This document shows positions 33,676 to 42,076 of a stretch of 45,873 nt of DNA, in pieces; the stretch's first letter is position 1, and each line of letters starts with the position of its first letter. Origin of the DNA: Bacteroidia bacterium (GTDB lineage Bacteria; Bacteroidota; Bacteroidia; Bacteroidales; Dysgonomonadaceae); NCBI GenBank assembly GCA_025999435.1, contig BNXH01000006.1:1-45873 (forward strand). Reading direction: 5' to 3'. The translations under genes were made by a program, and so were the position numbers. Below the pieces are notes generated by a model that ran no database searches, had not been told where the DNA came from, and worked only from the letters and a program-made list of their open reading frames with translations.

Positions 33676-36600
33676 TCAATGTTTTTTTATTTTTTCAGAA
33701 AATTCTTTGGGAGTCATACCATATTGAATTTGGAATAGCTTGATGAAATAAGAAGGAGAATTGATGCCCACAAGATGGCAAATCTCGTTTATGCGATATT
33801 TTCCATCCTGAATCAACAGAACAGCTTTTTGCAGGCGGATGAGGCGGATAAATTCGATAGGTGAAGAATTTGTGAGATTTTTAATTTTCCTATGCAGGCT
33901 CGACCGGCTGAGGTTCAGGCGTTCTGCCAAAGTCTCTACATTGAAGTCATAATCTGTAATATTCATATTGACCAGTTCTACGACTTTCTCTAAAAAATCT
34001 TTTTCTCCCTGATGAGATACTGAGAGGTATGGTTTCTTTAAAAACTGTTCTATATCGCGCTGCCTGTTCTTTATTAAAGTTTCGAGCAGGGACGTCAGGT
34101 ATTTAATAGAGAATGGCTTTTCCACATATGCGTTAGCCCCGATTTTCAAGCCTTCCACTTTACTTGGCAAGTCGTTTTTAGCAGTCAGTAAGATGAAGAT
34201 GATATTATTATAATCAGAGTTCTCCCTTACGATTTTGCATAATTCAAAACCATCCATATTGGGCATCATCACATCGCTTATTATTACATCTATCTGCTTC
34301 GATTTCAAAACATCCAAAGCTTCATAGCCATCACCTGCCGATTCGGTAATGTATTCGTCTTTAAGTTCTTTGGATATAAAATGAAGCATGTCTGTATTGT
34401 CTTCCACAATCAATATAGTTTGTTTGGGAGACGAGAAAAACGATAGGGCGATATTTTGTTGCGTCAACGATTCTTCTTTGGTTTCCTGATCTGCAAGGAG
34501 GATTTTAATCTGTTTATGCATCTTGTTTACTACCGGCATTTTCAGCGTGAACACATTCATATCTTGCTGATTTTCGTAATATACGTACCCCCCGTGCATT
34601 TCTACTAAAGACCTTGTGAGGGACAAACCTATACCTGACCCGTAAGTTTCCTTCTGGGAAGATTTGACCTGAAAGAAAGGTTCAAAAATTTTGTCCTTGA
34701 GATTGGCCGGTATTAATTCACCATCATTCATTATTGTTATGGTATAATAGTCGTCATCGGCAGTAACCAGTATATAAATTTTTGATTTGGAATATTTTAT
34801 AGCATTCGACAGTAAGTTGTTCAATATTTTGGTAAAGGCATCCTTGTCTGCTGCTGCCAGTATTGGCGATTCCCTTTCTTCCGTAAAGTTGAGCTGTATC
34901 TTTTTTAAGGTTATTTCTTTTTCGAACTGGGAGATTATTTCGGAAATAAACTGATTGACATTTATTTGCTGTATATCCAGCGTGAACTTGTTACTATCCA
35001 CTTTCCTGAAGTCCAGAAGTTGATTTATCAACTGCAATAGCTGATTGGTATTCCTGTTTATAATATCCAGATTGTACTTTATATCCTCGTTTTGGATATC
35101 ATATTCCATGATGGACTCCAATGGGCCATTGATGAGAGTTAACGGTGTACGGATTTCATGGGCAATGTTTGTGAAGAAATCAACTTTTGCCTCGTAGATT
35201 TCTTTATCCCGTTTAATCTCAAATATATGCTGATTTTCGATCGATTTGTCCCTGCTCTTTTTCAGGAAATAACAGACAAGTAAGGATATGGCCAAAACTA
35301 TTAGCAGGCAATAGGAAATATAAGCTAAGGTGGATTTCCACCAGGGAGGCAGTATGACAAGCTTGATAGAAGCCTCTTCATTGTTCCAAAGCCCGTCGTT
35401 ATTGCTGCCTTTTACCCTTAGCGTATATTCGCCGGGAGACAGTTTAGCGTACGATGCCGTGTAATTGTTATTTGTTGTTACCCAATTATCGTCGACATTT
35501 TCCAATTTGTAGGCATACAGGTTCGATTTAGGAGAAGTGTAGCTAAGAGCGATAAAATAGAACATGATATTAGACTGGTCATAATTCAATGTCAGCTCTT
35601 TTGTATAGATAATACTCTCCTGTATGGGGAAAACATCGGACTGGGGCGAAACTTCTTTATTCCCTATAGTCAATTTCGTAATATAGACGGGAGGAATAAA
35701 CTTATTGGTTTCGGAATAACCCGGCCTGAATGTAACCAAGCCATCCAGGCCCCCAAAGTAGAATGTCCCGTCATTTGCTATTAGCGCTGCTTTATAATTA
35801 AAACGGTTGGATAAAAGCCCGTCATTCTGGGTATATACCTTTACTTCGTTAGTATGAGGGGTCAGCCTGACCAGTCCTTTATTTGTGCCGAACCATAGGT
35901 TATGATCTTTATCTTCCAGTATTTTGTATGTAATATCATCGGGCAGGCCATCTTTTATTGTATATGTCTTAAAGCGCCTGTCCTTCTTGTTATACATACA
36001 AGCGCCTCCCCGGTCGGTCGAAAACCAGATGTTTCCTAAGTGGTCTTCGGTGATGCTGTTTACCGAGTTTGAACTTATTGAATTATCTTTATTTGACGTG
36101 AAATGTATTAACTCCTGATTGTCCGGATTGAATTGGAAGACTCCGTTGCCTAAGGTGGCAACCCATATATATCCCTCGGTATCTTCCATTATGTCGTGAA
36201 CGAAACACAGTCCAAATTCTTTCATTCCGGAAAATTTATCGTTTTGCCTGCCGGAAACAAAAATTCCCCAGGCATTCCCCAGCCAAATCTTACCTTTTCT
36301 GTCCTCGCACAAGGCATATATACTTTCTTCATTCAGCCCCAAGGTTTCGGATGAATAGTGTTTTACCGAATTATTTTGCAAATCTATAATATCCACGCCT
36401 CCTTTGAAATATCCGACCCATAGCTTCGAGTCTTGCATGAGCATCCCCAGAGTACGTTTATTATGTGTTGTTTTCGGAACTTTGCTAAAATGTTTTCGAG
36501 TAGTGTCGAAAAACATCAATCCGGCATCCTCAGTTCCAATCCATATATTTCCATTGTTATCTTCCCTCATCTCCCGTATACGGCTCGATAAATTTTTCTG

Positions 36601-37650
36601 TTCCGATTTTTGAGGGATATAACAATTAAAAATATTTTTCTTATTAGGGAAATAACATGCTCCACTAAAGTATGTACCGATCCATATCCCACCTTCGCTG
36701 TCCTGGTATGTTTTTTCTATGTAATTGTCAGACAACAGATGTTTTTGAAATGCCAGTTGTCCATTTGTTTTACTCAGTTTTATCTTGTCGAGGCTAACGC
36801 TGAATAAACCATCCTGCGTACTCACCCAAAGGTCTGAATCGTAGATCGCAAGATGCCTTATTATTTTGAAGTCTATTTCGGGAAGCCCCATATGGCTTAC
36901 TATTCCGTTCCGCTTATCCAAAAGTAGCAAGCGTTCTTCATGTATTCCAATTATTAACTGTTCCTCGTAGTGGCATATCGTAAAGATGTTTTTCCCCATA
37001 ACAGATTCTTTGCTGTTATCCATATCAGCATATTGGACAAAAGAATCATTTTTACTATCATATAAATATATACCCGAGCCATTTGTGCCTATCCATACCC
37101 GCCCGTTTTTTTCTATTGCAATGCATTGAGGATTGCTTACGCTGGGAAGCACTTCGTCTACGACCGAATACAATATCAGTTTTTCAGATCCCGGATTGAA
37201 TTTAAAGACCCCCTGGTTAGGTACAACAATCCACAAGAAACCATCATTATCCATTTGTATGTCTTCCACCCATTGAGTAATTTCAATGCCCTTTTCTGTT
37301 TTATAATCGAAAGAGGAAAATATCTCAGTTACAGGGTTGAATACAAAGACGCCTTTGTCTGTCCCTACCCATATCTTGTTTTTCGCGTCGACGAAGAGCG
37401 AACTGATATTGTTGTTCCGTTTGCCTGTGCGGGGAGAATAACAATCGTAAACTTCCATATTGACACCATCGAACCTGTTCAGCTTATTCAGCGTCCCAAA
37501 CCAAATGAAACCGTTGCCGTCCTGGATGATTGATTTTACATTATGGTGCGACAAGCCGTTCTGGTCGTTTATAGACATATAGTTATTTTGCGCGCATAAA
37601 GATGCAATCCCTTCAAAGATAATAAGGCAAAGGATAAATAGATGTTTCAT
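33676..37650 (-). CDS. Hybrid two-component system regulator (HTCS), sensor kinase fused to response regulator and AraC domain
   Basis: A 1324-residue inner-membrane one-protein signalling system. The ATG at 37650 starts the signal peptide (MKHLFILCLIIFEGIASLCA); a frame to 37740 has no signal and crosses the promoter. Two seven-bladed propellers of Reg_prop repeats fill about 25-680 (IIQDGNGFIWFGT, DAKNKIWVGTDKGVFVFNP, EDHLGNIWFSTDRGGACMYN). A Y_Y_Y domain follows at about 690-760, a membrane helix at about 770-795, HisKA with FFTNIAHEIRTPLTLINGP (phospho-acceptor His near 831), HATPase (NNLLSNAIKYSK, GSGIGLSLTRSLVEM), a receiver domain (ILIVEDN, DVMMPNMDGFE with Asp near 1126) and an AraC HTH at about 1220-1324. 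HTCS proteins sense an oligosaccharide in the periplasm and switch on a neighbouring glycan locus. The only neighbour of that kind is the divergent, broken alpha-galactosidase remnant. Confidence 0.95.
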   Translation of the reverse strand: MKHLFILCLIIFEGIASLCAQNNYMSINDQNGLSHHNVKSIIQDGNGFIWFGTLNKLNRFDGVNMEVYDCYSPRTGKRNNNISSLFVDAKNKIWVGTDKGVFVFNPVTEIFSSFDYKTEKGIEITQWVEDIQMDNDGFLWIVVPNQGVFKFNPGSEKLILYSVVDEVLPSVSNPQCIAIEKNGRVWIGTNGSGIYLYDSKNDSFVQYADMDNSKESVMGKNIFTICHYEEQLIIGIHEERLLLLDKRNGIVSHMGLPEIDFKIIRHLAIYDSDLWVSTQDGLFSVSLDKIKLSKTNGQLAFQKHLLSDNYIEKTYQDSEGGIWIGTYFSGACYFPNKKNIFNCYIPQKSEQKNLSSRIREMREDNNGNIWIGTEDAGLMFFDTTRKHFSKVPKTTHNKRTLGMLMQDSKLWVGYFKGGVDIIDLQNNSVKHYSSETLGLNEESIYALCEDRKGKIWLGNAWGIFVSGRQNDKFSGMKEFGLCFVHDIMEDTEGYIWVATLGNGVFQFNPDNQELIHFTSNKDNSISSNSVNSITEDHLGNIWFSTDRGGACMYNKKDRRFKTYTIKDGLPDDITYKILEDKDHNLWFGTNKGLVRLTPHTNEVKVYTQNDGLLSNRFNYKAALIANDGTFYFGGLDGLVTFRPGYSETNKFIPPVYITKLTIGNKEVSPQSDVFPIQESIIYTKELTLNYDQSNIMFYFIALSYTSPKSNLYAYKLENVDDNWVTTNNNYTASYAKLSPGEYTLRVKGSNNDGLWNNEEASIKLVILPPWWKSTLAYISYCLLIVLAISLLVCYFLKKSRDKSIENQHIFEIKRDKEIYEAKVDFFTNIAHEIRTPLTLINGPLESIMEYDIQNEDIKYNLDIINRNTNQLLQLINQLLDFRKVDSNKFTLDIQQINVNQFISEIISQFEKEITLKKIQLNFTEERESPILAAADKDAFTKILNNLLSNAIKYSKSKIYILVTADDDYYTITIMNDGELIPANLKDKIFEPFFQVKSSQKETYGSGIGLSLTRSLVEMHGGYVYYENQQDMNVFTLKMPVVNKMHKQIKILLADQETKEESLTQQNIALSFFSSPKQTILIVEDNTDMLHFISKELKDEYITESAGDGYEALDVLKSKQIDVIISDVMMPNMDGFELCKIVRENSDYNNIIFILLTAKNDLPSKVEGLKIGANAYVEKPFSIKYLTSLLETLIKNRQRDIEQFLKKPYLSVSHQGEKDFLEKVVELVNMNITDYDFNVETLAERLNLSRSSLHRKIKNLTNSSPIEFIRLIRLQKAVLLIQDGKYRINEICHLVGINSPSYFIKLFQIQYGMTPKEFSEKIKKH

Positions 37651-37674
37651 GGTGCATGAGTAATGTATCTTACA

Positions 37675-37682
37675 CAAAGATA
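37675..37682 (-). promoter_or_regulatory. -7 box (TATCTTTG) for the hybrid sensor gene
   Basis: TATCTTTG on the minus strand, 24 bases before the ATG at 37650. It falls inside the longer frame and so fixes the start. Confidence 0.55.
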
Positions 37683-37788
37683 AGTAATATGATTTATACG
37701 CTTTTGTCAATCTATGCAACAAATGTCGCAACGGATACAAAAGAAGCGGTTCTTAAAGCAAATATACTATTAATTGGCGCTTACAAGA

Positions 37789-37819
37789 TTGAGTTAAATG
37801 AATTAAAAAGATATATTTG
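37789..37819 (+). promoter_or_regulatory. Promoter of the GH36 remnant (-33 TTG, -7 TATATTTG)
   Basis: TTG at 37789-37791 and TATATTTG at 37812-37819 are separated by 20 bases. The ATG at 37900 follows 80 bases later, leaving a long leader. The promoter of the broken gene thus appears intact. Confidence 0.5.
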
Positions 37820-37899
37820 TGATAAATTGGCTATTGCGTACTTCTTTCATTCTGAAATTTATATTATACATATTATAATCATCTAACCAAAAAACTGCA

Positions 37900-39435
37900 A
37901 TGAAAAATTTCTTTTTAATTGTTTTATGCTGTTTCTCGCTTAATATTTGGGGAACAACACAAAAAGGCCTGATCGAAATATCGACAGAGAACACATCCAT
38001 AATATTGGGGGTATCCCTTGACGGGAAAGTTTGTTTTCTGCATTGGGGCGAAAAGATAAAAGATATACAAGCTTTTATGGATAAGCCATTCATAAAACAG
38101 CCCGATACAAATGACAATATGGCGCCTCAATTATACCCGGCGTATGGCGGTCGCTATTATCTTGAACCGGCATTGAAACTTACGCACAATGACGGAGCGC
38201 TGACAACAAGCCTGATATACGATTCACTCGATAAAGTGGAAATAGACGACAACCGTACCGAATTTACGATTAAGCTCAAAGACAAAATATATCCTGTGTA
38301 TGTTGATGTACGGTTTGTATGCTATAAAAAAGAAGATGTGATTTGTCAAAGCGTAACTATTTACCATAATGAAGATAAAACGCTGAAAGTTGAAAACCTG
38401 GCATCCTCATATATCCCGATCCATGCGGAATCTTACTACCTGACCCACTTTCATGGTACATGGGCAGCCGAAATGCAGATGGAAGAAGAAAAACTAAGGC
38501 ATGGTATAAAAGTAATAGAAACAAAGAAAGGGGTAAGAGCCACACAAGCCGAAAATCCATCTTTCCTTATTTCGGTAAACACTCCTTCTAATGAAGACGC
38601 CGGGGAAATATACGCGGGAACGCTGGCCTGGTCCGGCAACTACAAACTGGCTTTTGAGATCGGCGAAACAGGGGAACTATTTATCACAGGAGGAATGAAC
38701 CCTTTCGCATCCACATACAATCTCAAAGCCGGAGAAAAACTGACAAGCCCCGAAATGATACTGACATACAGTCCGGCTGGAAAAGGGGAGATATCAAGAA
38801 ATTACCATGATTGGGCACGGGCATACGGCATGGCGCATGGCGACAGAACTCGCCCTATACTCCTCAATAGCTGGGAAGGCGCATATTTCAGTTTTGAAGA
38901 AAACACAATAACCTCGATGATAGACAACGCAGCCAATTTCGGAATAGAAATGTTTGTTCTCGACGATGGCTGGTTTGGCAATAAATATCCCCGCAATGGC
39001 GATAACGCCGGGTTGGGTGACTGGCAGGTGAATGAGAAAAAACTGCCAAGAGGAATTAGTTATCTGGCCGGCTATGCCGTAAACAAAGGTTTACAGTTTG
39101 GAATATGGATAGAGCCCGAAATGGTAAACCCCGACAGCGAACTGGCAAAGAAACACCCCGAATGGATTGTGAAAAGCGGAAAACGGGATATTCTTCCTAT
39201 GCGCAACCAGTGGCTTCTGGATCTGAGTAACCCTGAAGTACAGGACTTTGTGTTCGAAACGTTCGACAATGTCGTTTCTCTATCGAAAAATATAACCTAT
39301 GTGAAGTGGGATGCCAATCGCCATGTCGATAATGCCGGGTCTGAATATCTGACAAAGGATAATCAAACACACTTTTGGTTATTCATGGTGGGACTCTGTA
39401 AAGGATGCGAAAGCGACCGAAATAGCTCCGTTTAA
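37900..39435 (+). pseudogene. GH36 alpha-galactosidase, 3'-truncated by a deletion
   Basis: The 511-codon frame begins with a signal peptide (MKNFFLIVLCCFSLNIWG) and covers the GH36 N-terminal beta domain and most of the TIM barrel: RPILLNSWEGAYFSFEEN, FVLDDGWFGNKYPRNGDNAG, LQFGIWIEPEMVNPDSELAK and ITYVKWDANRHV, where Asp471 is the expected nucleophile. GH36 enzymes normally continue for about 200 residues with the acid/base Asp some 60 residues after the nucleophile, in a C-x-GGGR...WTSD-type region. Here similarity ends at QTHFW (39378), followed by 19 residues from the wrong frame (LFMVGLCKGCESDRNSSV) and a stop. The acid/base is therefore absent and the product should be inactive. The sequence after the break belongs to GH110. 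Confidence 0.88.
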
Positions 39436-40627
39436 AGTCCGCTTCGACAACGACTTTTCGTATGTAGGTTATCAGGTTGGGAATGCCCTTACCATTCGCG
39501 ACCACGTCCGCGACCATGTAGGGGTATTTGTCAATCGCTCTGAAAATGTGACGCTCGAGAATATCAATCTGCATTATATGCATGGATTGGGGATAGTATC
39601 GCAGTTTTCTGAAAACCTGAACTACAATAAGGTGAATATAGCGCCGTGGAGGGGGCGGACAATCGCTGCCTTTGCCGATGGCATGCATTTTTCAGGATGC
39701 AAGGGACATGTCGAGATAAGTGATTGTAAGATAAAGGGGCTGCACGACGACCCGATAAATGTACATGGCACATACCTGAAGATAACAGGAGTAAAATCTC
39801 CAAATAAGCTGGTAATGCGCTTTATGCATGGCCAGACTTACGGGATGCAACCTTTCTTCGAAAACGACTCGGTAGCTTTTATCCGGTCGAAGACATTACA
39901 AAAAGTGGACTATGCAATAGTGGAAAATGTGAGACGGATATCCGGCAGGGAGGTGGAGTTGTCTTTATCGAAACCTTTGCCTGATGGTATGGGCGAAGGC
40001 GATTGTTTGGAAAATATAACGTGTACTCCCTCTCTGCGAATATCCGGTTGCCGGCTTGAAATGACAAATACACGGGGTATCCTGGTCTCCACGCCCCGGA
40101 AGGTAGTCATCGAAAACAATTATTTTTACCGGACAGGTATGTATGCTATCATGATTGCGGCCGATGCCAACAGTTGGTATGAGTCCGGGGCGGTAAGTGA
40201 TGTGCTTATCAGGAATAATATTTTTGATGCCTGCGCCTATAACCTCTATTATGATAACAACAGCTATGTAATATCCATAGAGCCCGAAAACCACGAAAGG
40301 GTAAGCAAACATTGGGTTCACCGTAATATCCGTATCGAAGGCAATATCTTTAAAATATATAATGATAACCTGATATTGAAGGCAAAGAGTACTCAGAATC
40401 TTTATTTCGGTAAAAACACAATTGAGAATACGGCATACCTTCCAATAGTTAAGGGTAGGACAAAAAACGAGTCGTCCAGCCCGTCTTTCCGATTTGAGGA
40501 TTGTACTGGAGTAAAAATGGAAAATAATGTATATAAACCCGGTACTTCAGGAGTGAAAGTAGAGACTACATATATGAAGAAGAAAGATATTGATATTGAG
40601 CGTAATATATCTTTTACTTTTAAATAA
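39371..40627 (+). pseudogene. GH110 alpha-1,3-galactosidase, 5'-truncated by a deletion
   Basis: About 400 codons in a frame different from the GH36 part. Similarity to GH110 (BtGal110-like, blood-group-B-cleaving alpha-1,3-galactosidases) is clear: VGNALTIRDHVRDHVGVFVN, LENINLHYMHGLGIVSQFSE, GRTIAAFADGMHFSGCKGHV, LHDDPINVHGTYLKITG, RFMHGQTYGMQPFF, TNTRGILVSTPRKVVIENNY and FYRTGMYAIMIAADANSWYE. The HDDPINVHG motif, which I believe holds catalytic aspartates, is kept. The family also has some 200-250 residues before this, with a signal peptide, which are missing. No ATG exists in the frame after the stop at 39350-39352 until deep inside the beta-helix; the first start is an internal GTG at 39548. 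It is therefore a remnant unless translated from the upstream frame by slippage. The C-terminus looks complete. Confidence 0.88.
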
Positions 40628-40771
40628 TTGGTGAAATTTAAACAGTTACTATAAAACTTTAAATGATTATCCGCAATTATACCCCCCCCTCATATCGGTT
40701 AATTTTTTGATTTTCAACCATATAAAATATAGAAAGAAATGAAAGTAAATATTGAAAAACACAATGAAGAA

Positions 40772-41185
40772 ATGAGAACACGATTTTTAACACTAATTCT
40801 ACTATTTTTTTTACTTGTTTCTCACTCACAAGCACAACAAGACAGTATAAAGTCGAATAAGAACGTACAAGCACATGATAGAATTTTACAACTTGAAGTA
40901 CCTATTTATAAATTGTTTCCAACGGAAAACTATTGGACTTTTATTAAATTAGATACTCGAAATGGGAAAATGTGGCAGGTATCAAACGATGGCGACGAAG
41001 GTGTACAAATATTAAATTCTCGTTCTCTTGTACGGACAGAAGAAGATGAAATCAACGGAAGATTTACTCTTTATCCTACGGAGAATAAGTACAATTTCCT
41101 ATTACTTGACCAAATAAGTGGTCGAACATATCAAGTACAATGGGATAATGATAGCTATGAGAGGTTTGTTACTCCAATTTTTTAA
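40772..41185 (+). CDS. Small secreted protein with tandem YPTxN...GRxxQVQW motif
   Basis: From the ATG at 40772 it is 137 residues with signal peptide MRTRFLTLILLFFLLVSHSQ; an ATG at 40739 would add eleven polar residues in front. The mature part has two related units: KLFPTENYWTFIKLDTRNGK followed by MWQVSNDG, and TLYPTENKYNFLLLDQISGR followed by TYQVQWDND. I recall similar repeat proteins in Bacteroidales genomes, without known function. It follows the galactosidase remnant by 144 bases and has no clear -7 box. Its codon use is AT-rich like the surroundings. Confidence 0.65.
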   Translation: MRTRFLTLILLFFLLVSHSQAQQDSIKSNKNVQAHDRILQLEVPIYKLFPTENYWTFIKLDTRNGKMWQVSNDGDEGVQILNSRSLVRTEEDEINGRFTLYPTENKYNFLLLDQISGRTYQVQWDNDSYERFVTPIF

Positions 41186-41324
41186 TTTTAAATGTTTATG
41201 AATGTTTTATCAATAATCATTTTAGTTGGTTGCATTTGTTGCATTTGAAAGTTGAGTTTGCCGAATCAGAGAAGGGGTATTTTTGCGGATAATCATTAAA
41301 CTTAATTGCAAGAGAGGTTTTTGA

Positions 41325-41373
41325 TTTCACCACAGAGTTGAGTTTTATGTTAATTATATACTCCGTGGTGAAA
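41325..41373. repeat. Imperfect inverted repeat (CACCACAGAG / CTCCGTGGTG)
   Basis: TTTCACCACAGAG (41325-41337) pairs with CTCCGTGGTGAAA (41361-41373) with one A-C mismatch and a 23-base AT-rich loop. This CACCACAGAG...CTCCGTGGTG type occurs widely in Bacteroidales intergenic DNA as far as I recall. It lies 37 bases before the -7 box of the YigZ gene. Confidence 0.55.
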
Positions 41374-41409
41374 AGTCAAGATGAGTTCAATGAAAGCTCT
41401 AAAAAACCT

Positions 41410-41417
41410 TATCTTTG
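41410..41417 (+). promoter_or_regulatory. -7 box (TATCTTTG) directly abutting the YigZ start
   Basis: TATCTTTG ends only six bases before the ATG at 41424. With the usual spacing of about 4-7 bases from this box to the transcription start, the mRNA would begin at or next to the start codon. Confidence 0.6.
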
Positions 41418-41423
41418 CAACTT

Positions 41424-42032
41424 ATGGAAGATATTTATAAAACCATAGCGGATATATCCAAAGCAGTTTACACCGAGAAGCGAAGCAAATTTATTGCTTA
41501 TGCAATTCCTGTGCTTTCGACTGAAGATGTGAGAAAAGAAATAGATAAGCTGAAAAAAGAATTTTACGATGCCCGTCATATATGTTGGGCGTATATGCTG
41601 GGGGCTGATAGGCTTGAATTTCGGTCGAATGATGATGGTGAGCCGTCCGGAACGGCAGGAAAACCTATACTTGGACAGATAAATTCGAATGAGCTGACAA
41701 ATATTCTTATTGCTGTTATTCGATATTTTGGAGGAATCAAGCTGGGAACCAGCGGGCTTATTGTCGCATATAAAGAGGCGGCGGCAGAAGTAATAGCTAA
41801 TGCCGATATTGTGGAAAAAACAGTTGATGCTCAGGTTTCGTTTGGTTTTGAATATCCTTTTATGAATGATGTGATGAAAATTGTAAAAGACTTAGAACCG
41901 GCTATTTTAGAGCAGTCTTATGATATGAATTGTTCGATGACATTGGAAATACGGAAAGCTAAGTTTGACGAATTAAGAAATAGACTGGAAAAGGTGGAGT
42001 CCCTGAGTTTTATTGAACAGTATGAAAAGTGA
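41424..42032 (+). CDS. yigZ: YigZ/IMPACT (UPF0029) family protein
   Basis: A 202-residue cytoplasmic protein of the YigZ/IMPACT family. The N-terminal domain (about 1-130) has TEKRSKFIAYAIPVLS, FYDARHICWAYMLG, SNDDGEPSGTAGKPILGQIN and VIRYFGGIKLGTSGLIVAYK, the family signatures. The C-terminal ferredoxin-like domain (about 135-200) ends ESLSFIEQYEK. It is linked to translation or ribosome interaction in other organisms, but its biochemical activity is unsettled. A TTG start at 41415 would lie within the -7 box, so the ATG at 41424 is chosen. It may be translated from a leaderless mRNA. It converges with the helicase-nuclease gene, 44 bases apart. Confidence 0.9.
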   Translation: MEDIYKTIADISKAVYTEKRSKFIAYAIPVLSTEDVRKEIDKLKKEFYDARHICWAYMLGADRLEFRSNDDGEPSGTAGKPILGQINSNELTNILIAVIRYFGGIKLGTSGLIVAYKEAAAEVIANADIVEKTVDAQVSFGFEYPFMNDVMKIVKDLEPAILEQSYDMNCSMTLEIRKAKFDELRNRLEKVESLSFIEQYEK

Positions 42033-42076
42033 GAAGTGAAACATTGTTCGGCGCTGGTTTTATCTATAAGGCTGAT

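Noticed and set aside
41192..41248. 18-residue hydrophobic peptide (MFMNVLSIIILVGCICCI)
   Set aside because: Looks like a possible small membrane peptide, but has no -7 box, and half of it is a tandem TTGCATTTG repeat; chance is more likely.
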